Under the pieces are notes generated by a model that saw only the letters and a list, made by a program, of their open reading frames with translations, had not been told where the DNA came from and ran no database searches. Both the position numbers and the translations under genes were made by a program. A DNA stretch of 64,000 nt from SZUA-36 sp963749115 (lineage in GTDB: Bacteria > Pseudomonadota > Gammaproteobacteria > Xanthomonadales > SZUA-36), in NCBI GenBank assembly GCA_963749115.1, contig CAVVLP010000005.1, positions 123,334 to 187,333 on the forward strand, written 5' to 3'. Positions within the stretch are counted from its first letter, which is position 1, and the number at the start of each line of letters is the position of its first letter. Below, in pieces: positions 38,564-48,337 of this stretch.

Positions 38564-39031
38564 TTGAAAATTATTGTTGCCATCGTGTCTTCCATCCTGT
38601 TTTTGACCTTGCAGACCCCCGTTGTTCTGGCTGACTGGAAGGAAGATCAGGCCGAAGCTGATCAGTATTACGAATCCGGCGAATACAGCAAAGCCTTCAA
38701 AACTTACTTCAAGCTGGCCAAGATGGGTGTAAGTTATTCTCAGGACAGGGTTTCAAAAATGTATGAAAACGGCCAGGGAAAAAAGGTGAATATGGAAGAA
38801 GCCTACGCCTGGTCAGTACTGGCAGCGCAAAGAGGTGCAACGGAAAAGATGACCAGACGGGACAGTTTGCTGGAACAAAACAGCGATAAGGCGAAGGCTG
38901 AGAAAAAGGCTGAAAAACTCTTGAGTAAGTACGGCAGAGGAGCTTTGCAGGCAAAGGCGGATAGTAAAGCAAGACTAAAACACAACACCAAGTCCGGCGG
39001 CTGTACCGGTTCCAAGCTCGGTTGCAGGTAA
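38564..39031 (+). CDS. Secreted Sel1-like repeat protein
   Basis: A 155-residue protein. A signal peptide (IIVAIVSSILFLTLQTPVVLA) precedes one and a half Sel1/TPR-like repeats (AEADQYYESGEYSKAFKTYF, GVSYSQDRVSKMYENGQG, NMEEAYAWSVLAAQRG) and a lysine-rich C-terminal helix ending SGGCTGSKLGCR. The start is TTG at 38564 with CGGAG six bases upstream. Probably periplasmic; function unknown. Its TAA directly abuts the TAA of the convergent parC gene, with no spacer. Confidence 0.78.
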   Translation: MKIIVAIVSSILFLTLQTPVVLADWKEDQAEADQYYESGEYSKAFKTYFKLAKMGVSYSQDRVSKMYENGQGKKVNMEEAYAWSVLAAQRGATEKMTRRDSLLEQNSDKAKAEKKAEKLLSKYGRGALQAKADSKARLKHNTKSGGCTGSKLGCR

Positions 39032-41286
39032 TTACTCCCCGGCTACTTCGATCTTCGTGACACGCTGAAAACCACGCGGTAACTTACGACCGCGTTTGGC
39101 CCGTTCTCCCCTGAAATGCTCAAGATCTTTTTTGCCAATTCTCAAGTAGCGCTGGCCGGCCCAGACCAGGATCTCTTCACCTTCAGCAACGACAACCATA
39201 CCAATCATGTATTCCTCACCGGCCTTCAGGCGTTTGGGGGGGATATTGATCAACTTGTTGCCCTTGCCCTTGGAAAGCGCGGGTAAATCGCTCAACGGGA
39301 AGGCCAGCAGATAACCATCCGATGTAACACAAGCCACGGTATCTGCATTGGCAGATGTGATAATGGCGGGTTCGACCGGGGTCGAATCGCCTGGCAGGGA
39401 AATCATCGCTTTGCCGGCTTTCATTTTACTGTGCAGGTTGGTCACTTCGGTCACAAAGCCATAACCGAATGAGCTGGCCAGCACCAGTTTTTGCTGTGGG
39501 TCACCGGTGATGGCGTACAGAAACTGGCTACCTTCACCGGGGGAGAAACGGCTTGTCAGAGGTTCACCAAGACCACGTGCCGAGGGTAGTGAATGAGCCG
39601 GTAATGCATAGGCTCTTCCGGATGAATCCAGGAATACGGCTTGCTGGTTGCTGCGGCCCCGGGCGGCATGCTGGAACTCGTCCCCGGCTTTGTAATTAAG
39701 TGTCGTCGCGTCGATCTCATGGCCCTTGGCAAGCCTGACCCAGCCGGATTTCGACAACACCACGGTGCAGGCTTCTGACGGAACGAGGTCTTCCTCTCTC
39801 AATGCCTGTGCTGCCTCGCGCTCGTGTAACTGTGAGCGCCGGTCATCACCGTATTTTTCAGCATCCGCCAACAACTCACTCTTGATCAGGGTCTTCATGC
39901 GCTGCTTTGAACCCAGCGTGGTTTCGAGTTTCTGGCGTTCTTCTTCAAGCTCGGCCTGCTCACCGCGAATTTTCATCTCTTCCAGCCTGGCAAGGTTTCG
40001 CAGTTTCAGTTCAAGCACCGCTTCGGCCTGGGTGCCGGTAATATCAAAGTGGCTCATCAACACCGGTTTTGGCTTGTCCTCGGTACGGATGATATGGATG
40101 ACCTCGTCGATATTCAGAAAGGCGATCATCAGGCCTTCGAGTATGTGCAGGCGGTCTACCACCTGGTCGAGGCGGAATTCCAGTCTGCGTGTAACGGTGT
40201 CGAGGCGGAATTTCAGCCATTGTTTCAGCAGGTTACGAAGATCCAGGACCTGGGGTTTGCCGGCATTGCCAATGATGTTCATGTTGACGCGGTAGTTACG
40301 CTCGAGATCAGTGGTCGCGAACAGGTGGTTTAACAGTTGCTCGATATCGACCCGGTTGGAGCGTGGAACGATCACCAGGCGGGTCGGGTTCTCATGATCG
40401 GATTCGTCCCTGCAGATCTTCGACCATCGGCAGTTTTTTGGCCTGCATTTGCGCGGCGATCTGTTCAAGCACCTTGGCGGGAGAAACCTGGTGCGGCAGC
40501 GCTGTGACCACGATATCGCTACCTTCTTTTTCCCAGATCGCACGCATCTTGATTGAGCCGTGACCACTCTCATACATTTTCAGGATATCTTCCCTGGGTG
40601 TGGTGATTTCGGCATCGGTCGGAAAATCAGGGGCCAGTATGTGTTCACACAACTCGGCAACCGTGGCCTTCGGTTCGTCCAGCAAACGGATACAGGCACT
40701 GACAACCTCACGCAGGTTGTGCGGTGGGATATCGGTGGCCATACCCACGGCAATACCGGTGCTGCCATTGAGAAGAATATTGGGCAGACGTGCCGGCAAC
40801 AGTGTCGGTTCTTTCAAGTGTACCGTCAAAATTGGGTGCCCAGTCAACCGTCCCCAGGCTCACTTCGGCCAACAGGGTTTTCGCATAGGGTGACATACGG
40901 GATTCGGTGTAGCGCATCGCCGCAAACGATTTCGGATCATCCGGTGAACCAAAGTTTCCCTGTCCGTCGATCAGTGGATAACGATAGGAAAACGGCTGCG
41001 CCATTAACACCATGGCCTCGTAACAGGCAGAATCACCATGCGGGTGGAATTTACCCAGTACATCACCGACCGTGCGGGCGGATTTTTTATGTTTTGAGCT
41101 TGAACTTAAACCCAGTTCACTCATCGCGTAAATGATGCGTCGCTGCACCGGTTTGAGACCATCGCCAATATGCGGAAGGGCACGGTCGAGCACCACGTAC
41201 ATGGAGTAATCCAGGTAGGCCTTTTCGGCGTATTCCCGTAACGGCATTTGTTCGTGTTCGGAGAAGCTTTGTGTTATTTCGTTCAT
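39032..41286 (-). CDS. parC: DNA topoisomerase IV subunit A, two +1 frameshifts
   Basis: The breakage-reunion domain opens REYAEKAYLDYSMYVVLDRALP, with HPHGDSACYE (the quinolone region, unmutated Ser and Glu) and the active tyrosine in AAMRYTESR (Tyr126). The coiled-coil gate and C-terminal beta-pinwheel follow. Extra bases near 40816 and 40409 split it into three frames; removing them restores NFDGTLKEPTLLPARLPN and VEDLQDESDHENPTRLVI, giving about 750 residues. The enzyme decatenates replicated chromosomes. It lies downstream of parE, separated by a hairpin repeat. Essentiality argues that the breaks are sequence errors. Confidence 0.95.
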
Positions 41287-41346
41287 TCGGTGATCCAATT
41301 TGGATTCATTTTATTTGCAGGTGGTATGCAAGTGGATTCTTTCGGG

Positions 41347-41463
41347 AGGCCTCGGGGTGGGTGATACACTCCTGAGACACGCTGTGAATACGTCCATGTA
41401 CGCTCTGTCACCGACGTCCTGTCGGTGAAGGTCTCAGGAGGTGATCACCCACCCCGAGACCTT
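41347..41463 (-). repeat. Long hairpin repeat IV (family type B) between parE and parC
   Basis: Arms at 41347-41378 and 41431-41462 pair at 28 of 32 positions. An inner hairpin, CACCGACgtcctGTCGGTG, occupies the loop. Read on the minus strand, the loop has ACATGGACGTATTCACAGCG, close to ACATGGACGTTTTACAGCGT of hairpin II. It lies inside the parE-parC transcription unit, where it may form in the RNA and affect parC expression. Confidence 0.75.
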
Positions 41464-41489
41464 GTGCGTATGCGAACATCAGTTGGATT

Positions 41490-43373
41490 CTATGCACTAG
41501 CCAAATCACCCTTGTCTTCCAGCCAGGCTTTCCTGTCTGACGCGCGCTTTTTACCCAGTAACATATCCATCATCTGGCTGGTTTTTTGGTCACTGTCGAT
41601 CGTCAGTTGCACCAGGCGGCGGGTATCCGGGTCGATGGTGCTTTCGCGTAATTGCAGCGGGTTCATTTCACCCAGCCCTTTGAATCGGGTTTCAAGGATC
41701 TTGCCTTTCTTTTTCTCGGCTACGATCACATCCATAATCGCCTGTCGTTCTTCCGCGTCCAGTGCGTAGTGGATCTCCTTACCGACATCGATACGGTATA
41801 ACGGCGGCATCGCTACAAAGACATGACCGGTTTCGACCAGTGCATGGAAGTGTTTCAGAAACAGGGCGCACAACAGTGTTGCGATATGCAGACCATCGGA
41901 GTCCGCATCGGCGAGAATGATGACCTTGCCGTAACGTAGTTCGGAAATGACGTTGGAGCCGGGGTCAACACCGATGGCAACCGAAATATCATGGACTTCC
42001 TGGTTGGCCAGCACTGCATCGGATTCGACCTCCCAGGTGTTGAGGATTTTACCGCGTAAAGGCAGGATGGCCTGGTATTCACGGTTCCGGGCCTGCTTTG
42101 CAGAACCGCCAGCCGAATCACCTTCGACCAGGAACAACTCTGTCAGGGACAGATCCTGGCTGGTGCAGTCGGCCAATTTGCCGGGCAGGGCAGGACCCGA
42201 GGTAATTTTTTTGCGCACCACCTGGCGGTTTTTTTTCATGCGTTTTTGCGCATTGCTGATCGCCAGGGTGGCAATGGCTTCACCATCGGCAATATTCCGG
42301 TTCAGCCACAGGCTAAAAGCGTCCTTTACCACGCCTGAAACAAAAGTGGCGGTGGCTCGGGATGACAGACGTTCCTTGGTCTGGCCGCTGAACTGGGGGT
42401 CGGTCATCTTGACAGACAGGATGTAGGCGATGCGATCCCAGATATCATCCGGGGCCAGACGCACACCGCGTGGCAACAGGTTGTGCATTTCGCAAAACTC
42501 GCGCAGGGCCTCGACCAGGCCGGTCCGCAGTCCATTGACGTGTGTGCCGCCTTGCACGGTGGGGATCAGGTTGACATAGCTTTCCTGCAACTGGCCGCCT
42601 TCGGGCAACCAGCACAATGCCCAGCTGACCTCTGAATCGGTACCTTTCATCTCACCGGTAAAGGGGTGTTCGGGTAATTTGGTTATACCCAGTGTTTCGC
42701 TTTGCAGGTAATCCTCAAGACCCTGGTTGAACTGCCACTCTTCTTTTTCACCGGTTTTTGCAACGCATAAGGTGACATGTAAACCGGGGCAAAGAACCGC
42801 CTTGGCGCGTAACAGGTGGCGTAATGATTTATAGGATATTTTTGGGGTGTCAAAATACTTTGGATCGGGCCAGAAACGAATACGTGTGCCGGTGTTGCGC
42901 TGACCAACCGTCCCCACCACCTCCAAATCGCTGACTTTTGAACCATCCTGGAGCGCCATGTGGTATTCCTGGCCATCCCGCTTGACCCAGATCTTCAGGT
43001 CGGTAGACAAGGCGTTGACCACGGATACGCCGACGCCATGCAAGCCGCCGGCAAACTGGTAGTTCTCGTTGGAAAACTTGCCGCCCGCATGCAGACGGGT
43101 GAGGATCAGTTCAACACCGGCAATACCGTGCTCGGGGTGAATGTCAACCGGCATACCGCGGCCGTTGTCCGTGACTTCAACCGAACCGTCTTCATGCAGC
43201 ACGACTTCGATGTCTTTGCAGTAACCGGCAAGGGCTTCGTCAACGCTGTTGTCGATGACTTCCTGTACAAGGTGATTGGGCTGGCTTGTGTCGGTGTACA
43301 TGCCGGGGCGGCGTTGTACGGGTTCTAGGCCAGTCAGGACTTCGATATCCCGGGCCTGGTACTGTTTGTTCAT
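41490..43373 (-). CDS. parE: DNA topoisomerase IV subunit B
   Basis: A 627-residue type IIA topoisomerase ATPase subunit. The GHKL pocket shows DNSVDEALAGY, DNGRGMPVDIHPEHG and LHGVGVSVVNALS. The TOPRIM domain has FLVEGDSAGGSAKQARNR and ILADADSDGLHIATLL, and the C-terminal GLGEMNPLQLRES is typical of ParE and GyrB. Its length and the lack of the extra GyrB insert favour ParE, as does the adjacent parC. Intact. The ATG at 43373 starts the typical YQARDIEVLTGLEPVQRRPGMY. Confidence 0.95.
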   Translation of the reverse strand: MNKQYQARDIEVLTGLEPVQRRPGMYTDTSQPNHLVQEVIDNSVDEALAGYCKDIEVVLHEDGSVEVTDNGRGMPVDIHPEHGIAGVELILTRLHAGGKFSNENYQFAGGLHGVGVSVVNALSTDLKIWVKRDGQEYHMALQDGSKVSDLEVVGTVGQRNTGTRIRFWPDPKYFDTPKISYKSLRHLLRAKAVLCPGLHVTLCVAKTGEKEEWQFNQGLEDYLQSETLGITKLPEHPFTGEMKGTDSEVSWALCWLPEGGQLQESYVNLIPTVQGGTHVNGLRTGLVEALREFCEMHNLLPRGVRLAPDDIWDRIAYILSVKMTDPQFSGQTKERLSSRATATFVSGVVKDAFSLWLNRNIADGEAIATLAISNAQKRMKKNRQVVRKKITSGPALPGKLADCTSQDLSLTELFLVEGDSAGGSAKQARNREYQAILPLRGKILNTWEVESDAVLANQEVHDISVAIGVDPGSNVISELRYGKVIILADADSDGLHIATLLCALFLKHFHALVETGHVFVAMPPLYRIDVGKEIHYALDAEERQAIMDVIVAEKKKGKILETRFKGLGEMNPLQLRESTIDPDTRRLVQLTIDSDQKTSQMMDMLLGKKRASDRKAWLEDKGDLASA

Positions 43374-43487
43374 TTAGCTCCGTTTTCCGGTGAGTTTTTT
43401 GTACGCGAACTGTTTACAGAACAGGAAATTTTATGCAGGCAAATGTAAAGCCTCAAGTGTCAATCATCCTGAATTTTACACAGGATT

Positions 43488-44007
43488 TCAATCTGATTTA
43501 TGTCCAAAATTGAAACCGACTGTCCATGTGAGTGCCGCCGTGCCGAGAATCTGTATTTCGGTAAAAACACGTTTGTATCTTAAGCCGAATGAGGGAACGA
43601 TCGCCGGTGCCACACCAAGGCCATTCAATGGAATTTTGTCTTCGTACGGGTCTTTGTAACCGTGTAAAAAGCCGCCCGTTAGTTTGAAGTAAGCCCAGTC
43701 GGTTTTGAACAGGCGCCATGAATAACCCGCATACAGGTATTGACTGGGCTGGCCAAATGAATTCTGAAAATAGGCGAAACCGTAAATCCATTTCTTATCT
43801 GTTTCGAATTCAAGGTCAAGCAGTTTTGAATGACTGACGTGCTCCGGGTCCGAGCTCCAGTGATGTGTGTAGATGGATGTCTGAAAACGCCATTCGACGA
43901 TTTCCATAGCGCTGGCCTTTCCCGCGGCCATAAGCATGAGCACTGTTAAAACGGCTAATCCGAGTAGTTTTACGGGTGAATTTTTCGCGACCCGGGAGGC
44001 GGGTCAT
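43488..44007 (-). CDS. Outer-membrane beta-barrel-like protein, +1 frameshift at the N terminus
   Basis: The mature part reads EIVEWRFQTSIYTHHWSSDP and continues with alternating aromatic strands (QYLYAGYSWRLFKTDWAYFK, FTEIQILGTAALTWTVGFNF), suggesting a small PagP-like eight-strand barrel. The annotated frame begins at GTG 43943. Removing one base from the T5 run (A5 on the coding strand) at 43981-43985 lets translation start at ATG 44007 and gives the signal peptide VKLLGLAVLTVLMLMAAGKASA. A further ATG at 44028 is possible. Related proteins are often named as glycerol-phosphate transporters, a name not supported by this sequence. Function unknown. Confidence 0.6.
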
Positions 44008-44180
44008 TTGTGTGGTTTCAGGGTTCATTTAATTATCTTGTACACAAGGTGAGAATAAGCTGCACTTTTTAACATAGATTGCATTTGGCATAAAGAAGAA
44101 CAATTCTTTGGTCGCCTTAGACACGGGTGGTACGTATAATGGTGTTCCAGAACTATTACAAACTACGAGCAGGTTCTGGC

Positions 44181-45834
44181 ATGACATCATTTATCTTTGT
44201 TACCGGCGGTGTTGTCTCTTCATTGGGCAAGGGATTATCGGCAGCGTCCCTGGCCGCAATACTTGAAACACGCGGTCTGAAAGTCACTATGGTCAAACTT
44301 GACCCCTATATCAATGTTGATCCGGGCACCATGAGCCCGTTCCAGCACGGTGAGGTTTATGTGACCGAAGACGGCGCTGAAACCGATCTGGATCTAGGTC
44401 ACTACGAGCGTTTTATCAGCACGCGTATGAGCCAGTTGAATAATTTCACCACCGGTCGTATTTATAACAACGTCATTGCGCGTGAACGCCGTGGTGATTA
44501 TCTTGGTGGTACCGTCCAGGTTATTCCGCATATCACCGACGAAATCAAAAAGAACGTGGTGAACGCCGCGGAAGGTTTTGATGTCGCGATGATAGAAATT
44601 GGCGGGACGGTCGGTGATATTGAATCACTGCCATTTCTCGAAGCAATCCGGCAACTGGGTGTTGAGTACGGCAGGCAGGCCATGTTCATGCATCTGACGC
44701 TGGTGCCCTACCTGAAAGCTGCGAATGAGATCAAGACAAAACCTACCCAGCACTCCGTCAAGGAACTACGCTCCATTGGTATTACCGCTGATGTGATCCT
44801 GGCCCGTTGCGAGCGGGATATTTCCGAGGATGAACGTGCCAAGATTGCCCTGTTCACCAATGTGCCAATAGCGGCCGTCATCACCGCTTTGGATGCGCGT
44901 GAAAGTATCTATGAGATTCCACTGTTGCTGCATGAGCAGGGCCTGGACGATATCGTCGTTGAGCGTCTGGGTCTGGAAGCCGGCGAGGCCGACCTGTCGC
45001 GTTGGGAAGAGGTGGTCGACAGGCTGAGTAACACCAAACATGATGTGACCGTTGCGTTGGTTGGTAAATATGTCGACCATGCGGATGCCTATAAATCACT
45101 GACCGAGGCAATAACGCACGGCGGTTTGCGGCATCGTATCAAGGTCAACATCCTCAGGGTTGAAGCCGAACAGATAGAAGAAGAAGGCATCGAATGCCTC
45201 AATGGCGCGGATGCCATCGTGGTACCGGGCGGGTTTGGAGAGCGTGGCTTCGAAGGCAAGGTAATGACGATTCGCCATGCCCGTGAAAACAATATCCCCT
45301 ACCTGGGAATATGTTTTGGTATGCAGGCAGCCGTGGTTGAGTACGCGCGTAATGTTTGTGGTCTTGAGGATGCCAACAGCACCGAAATAGACCCGGATAC
45401 CAGCGCGCCGGTCATCGGTCTGATTACCGAATGGCTGGATGCTTCCGGAAACGTTGAAAAGCGGTCGGAAGACTCTGATCTCGGCGGGACCATGCGTCTG
45501 GGTGGTCAACGCTGCCGGTTACGCTCTGACTCGCTGGCCCGTAAGCTATATGGTCAGGACATCATTACCGAGCGGCACCGCCACCGCTATGAATTCAACA
45601 ATCATTACCGTGACATCATGCAGAAGAACGGTTTGCTGTTATCCGGCCACTCGATGGACGAGACCCTGGTTGAGATTGTTGAGATTCCTGATCACCCGTG
45701 GTTCCTCGGTTGCCAGTTCCATCCCGAATTCACCTCTTCACCACGTGAAGGGCATCCCGCTGTTCACCGGTTTCATCGAAGCGGCGTTGAAGTCGCGGCA
45801 AGGCGAACTGCCTGCGGAAGTTGCCAGCCTGTGA
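44181..45834 (+). CDS. pyrG: CTP synthase, +1 frameshift near the C terminus
   Basis: The amidoligase domain starts MTSFIFVTGGVVSSLGKG, with KLDPYINVDPGTMSPFQHGE and IIEIGGTVGDIES-type loops. The C-terminal glutaminase domain has PYLGICFGMQ (catalytic Cys) and FLGCQFHPEF. It makes CTP from UTP and glutamine. One extra C in CCC at 45756-45758 shifts the frame, creating a false 845-residue fusion with kdsA. Removing it gives EGHPLFTGFIEAALKSRQGE and a TGA at 45832-45834. The upstream in-frame ATG at 44127 adds residues foreign to the family; ATG 44181 is the true start. Confidence 0.96.
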
Positions 45835-46664
45835 AACTGTGTGGGTTTGAAGCAGGGCTTGACCGGCCTTTCTTTCTGATTGCCGGTCCCTGTGCCATTG
45901 AGTCCGAAAGGCTTGCGCTGGACACGGCCTTTCAGTTAAAGGAAATAACCACCCGCCTGGGTATCCCGTTTATTTATAAGTCCTCATTTGATAAGGCCAA
46001 CCGCTCTTCCATTAATAGTTTCCGCGGTCCCGGGATGGAAGAAGGTTTGCGGATTTTGCAGAAAGTCAAAGACGAGACCGGTGTACCGGTATTGACGGAC
46101 GTTCATGAAGATACCGATATCCAGGCGGTAGCAGAGGTGGTGGATGTTTTACAGACACCCGCGTTCTTATGCCGTCAGACAAACTATATCACCCGGGTCG
46201 CGGGTGCCGGTTTACCGGTTAATATCAAGAAGGGCCAGTTCTTGTCGCCCTGGGAAATGAAAAATGTGAGCGACAAGGCAAAAAGCACCGGCAATGAGCA
46301 GATCATGGTCTGTGAACGTGGCGCTTCATTCGGTTACAACAACCTGGTTTCGGATATGCGTTCGCTGGCTGTTTTGCGGGATACCGGTTGCCCCGTTGTG
46401 TTTGACGGCACGCATTCTGTACAGTTGCCCGGTGGGCTGGGAGATTCATCAGGCGGTCAGCGTGAATTTATCCCGGTACTGGCACGCGCTGCCATTGCTG
46501 TTGGTATTTCCGGTCTTTTCATGGAAACCCACCCTGACCCGGCCAATGCGAAGAGTGACGGCCCCAATGCCTGGCCACTGGATCGTATGGAAGAGTTGTT
46601 AATAACACTCAAGAAACTTGATGAGGCCACCAAGTCCAGTCAGTTTCTTGAGCAATTAATTTAA
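45831..46664 (+). CDS. kdsA: 3-deoxy-D-manno-octulosonate 8-phosphate synthase
   Basis: A 278-residue protein opening MKLCGFEAGLDRPFFLIAGP (GTG start, overlapping the pyrG TGA as GTGA). It carries GPCAIES, FIYKSSFDKANRSS, VPVLTDVHED, NIKKGQFLSPWEM and FDGTHSVQLPGG, the standard KdsA sequence. It condenses arabinose-5-phosphate with phosphoenolpyruvate to begin Kdo synthesis for lipopolysaccharide. The frame is intact from GTG 45831. The apparent N-terminal fusion to pyrG is an artefact of the frameshift upstream. Followed by eno, as in many Gammaproteobacteria. Confidence 0.95.
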   Translation: MKLCGFEAGLDRPFFLIAGPCAIESERLALDTAFQLKEITTRLGIPFIYKSSFDKANRSSINSFRGPGMEEGLRILQKVKDETGVPVLTDVHEDTDIQAVAEVVDVLQTPAFLCRQTNYITRVAGAGLPVNIKKGQFLSPWEMKNVSDKAKSTGNEQIMVCERGASFGYNNLVSDMRSLAVLRDTGCPVVFDGTHSVQLPGGLGDSSGGQREFIPVLARAAIAVGISGLFMETHPDPANAKSDGPNAWPLDRMEELLITLKKLDEATKSSQFLEQLI

Positions 46665-46698
46665 TTTTAAATAAACCACAAACTCAAGAGAGCTACAC

Positions 46699-47985
46699 AT
46701 GACACGTATTAAATCAGTACACGCCCGTCAAATCCTTGATTCGAGGGGCAACCCCACACTTGAAGCAGAAGTAACACTGGAGTCGGGCGCGTTTGGCCGT
46801 GCCGCTGTGCCTTCCGGTGCGTCAACCGGTTCCCGCGAAGCCATCGAGTTGCGTGACAAGGATGCGTCCAGATATGGCGGAAAAGGCGTTTTAAAAGCTG
46901 TTGCAAATGTTAATGGTGAAATTTCATCGGCACTGCTGGGGCAGGATGCCTCTGTCCAGGATGTTATCGATCAGTCATTAATCCAACTTGATGGAACGCA
47001 TAACAAATCCAGGCTGGGGGCCAATGCCATGCTCGGTGTTTCGCTGGCAAATGCACACGCGATGGCGAATCATCACAAGCAGCCTCTGTGGTCCTGGCTG
47101 AGCGGGGGTGCTGCGACCGAACTGCCCGTACCGATGATGAATATCATCAATGGTGGCGCCCACGCTGATAACAGTGTTGATGTCCAGGAATTCATGATTT
47201 TACCTGTGGGCGTCGGCTCTTTTTCCGAGGCTTTGCGTTGTGGTACCGAGGTATTTCATGCACTTAAAAGTGTCATCAGTGGGCGGGGTCTTTCTACAGC
47301 GGTCGGTGATGAGGGTGGTTTTGCACCTGACCTTCCTTCTAATGAAGCTGCGATTGAAGCCGTACTGGAGGCGATTGACCTGGCAGGTTATGCGGTAGGT
47401 AAAGATGTCTACCTTGGTGTTGACGTGGCTGCATCAGAGTTTTACCGCGATGGACGTTATCATTTCGAATCGGAAAACCGTTCATTTTCATCTCTTGAGT
47501 TTGCCGAATACCTCGATGGTTGGTTGGGGCAGTATCCGATCGTCAGTATCGAAGATGGACTGGCCGAAAATGACTGGGATGGTTGGGCAATTCATTCGAA
47601 GTTGTCAGCGGACAAATGCCAGTTGGTAGGTGATGATCTATTTGTTACCAATACCGAGATTTTTGCAAAGGGTATTGAGCAGGAAATCGCCAACTCAATA
47701 CTGATCAAGCTTAACCAGATCGGAACGCTGACCGAAACGATCAATGCCATCGATATGGCAGCCAGGGCTGGATATTCTGCCGTCGTATCACATCGCTCAG
47801 GTGAGACCGAGGACACGACCATTGCGGACCTGGCGGTCGCAAGTTCCGCTACCCAGATCAAAACCGGCTCCTTGTGCCGTTCAGACCGGGTAGCCAAGTA
47901 TAACCAGTTGCTGCGTATTGAAGAGGCCCTGGGAGGCAAAGCACGTTACGCAGGGTATGGCGCATTTAAGCATTTGAGTCCATGA
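46699..47985 (+). CDS. eno: Enolase
   Basis: A 428-residue protein with RQILDSRGNPTLEAEV, AAVPSGASTGSREA, the Mg-binding loops (LGVDVAASEFY, SIEDGLAENDW, LVGDDLFVTN), the catalytic lysine in ILIKLNQIGTLTET, and VSHRSGETEDTTIADLAV. It interconverts 2-phosphoglycerate and phosphoenolpyruvate, the latter being the KdsA substrate. Intact, and preceded by a GAGAG-containing ribosome site. It sits between kdsA and ftsB in conserved order. Confidence 0.97.
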   Translation: MTRIKSVHARQILDSRGNPTLEAEVTLESGAFGRAAVPSGASTGSREAIELRDKDASRYGGKGVLKAVANVNGEISSALLGQDASVQDVIDQSLIQLDGTHNKSRLGANAMLGVSLANAHAMANHHKQPLWSWLSGGAATELPVPMMNIINGGAHADNSVDVQEFMILPVGVGSFSEALRCGTEVFHALKSVISGRGLSTAVGDEGGFAPDLPSNEAAIEAVLEAIDLAGYAVGKDVYLGVDVAASEFYRDGRYHFESENRSFSSLEFAEYLDGWLGQYPIVSIEDGLAENDWDGWAIHSKLSADKCQLVGDDLFVTNTEIFAKGIEQEIANSILIKLNQIGTLTETINAIDMAARAGYSAVVSHRSGETEDTTIADLAVASSATQIKTGSLCRSDRVAKYNQLLRIEEALGGKARYAGYGAFKHLSP

Positions 47986-47992
47986 TTGAAGT

Positions 47993-48337
47993 ATGCGTGT
48001 AGTTAGCCTGATACTTTTTGTCCTGCTGGTATTGCTGCAATTTAAATTGTGGTTGGGGGAAGGTGGTTTCAGAGAAGTGGCACGACTTGAAACCCGGGTT
48101 GAGGATCAGCGCCAACAGAATGAAGACCTGCTGCAGCGTAATGCCGAATTACAGGCCGAAGTCGAAGACCTGCGTGAACGTCTGGATGCGGTGGAGGAAC
48201 GGGCACGTAGTGAATTGGGGCTGATTAAACCGGCTGAACAGTTTTACCAGGTGGTGCCGCCACCACCTGGTAACCAGCAAACGGCAAAAAATGATGGAGA
48301 AGGCATCCTGAGTACAATCCACAAGTTCATGTTTTGA
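47993..48337 (+). CDS. ftsB: Cell division protein FtsB
   Basis: A short bitopic protein with a membrane helix (residues 3-21, VVSLILFVLLVLLQFKLWL) and then a leucine-zipper-like coiled coil (RLETRVEDQRQQNEDLLQRN, EVEDLRERLDAVEERARSEL) ending GLIKPAEQFYQVV. It bridges FtsL and FtsQ in the divisome. The annotated end at 48337 may be artificial. Removing one G at 48302-48303, needed to start ispD, would end FtsB at TGA 48309-48311 after about 105 residues. Confidence 0.93.
   Translation: MRVVSLILFVLLVLLQFKLWLGEGGFREVARLETRVEDQRQQNEDLLQRNAELQAEVEDLRERLDAVEERARSELGLIKPAEQFYQVVPPPPGNQQTAKNDGEGILSTIHKFMF

Noticed and set aside
44127..46664. Single 845-residue PyrG-KdsA fusion protein
   Set aside because: Correcting one base at 45756-45758 restores the normal pyrG end and a separate kdsA start; the fused linker matches neither family.
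47592..47939. Antisense ORF inside enolase and similar long antisense frames in other genes
   Set aside because: They mirror strong coding sequence on the other strand and have no family similarity or start signals.
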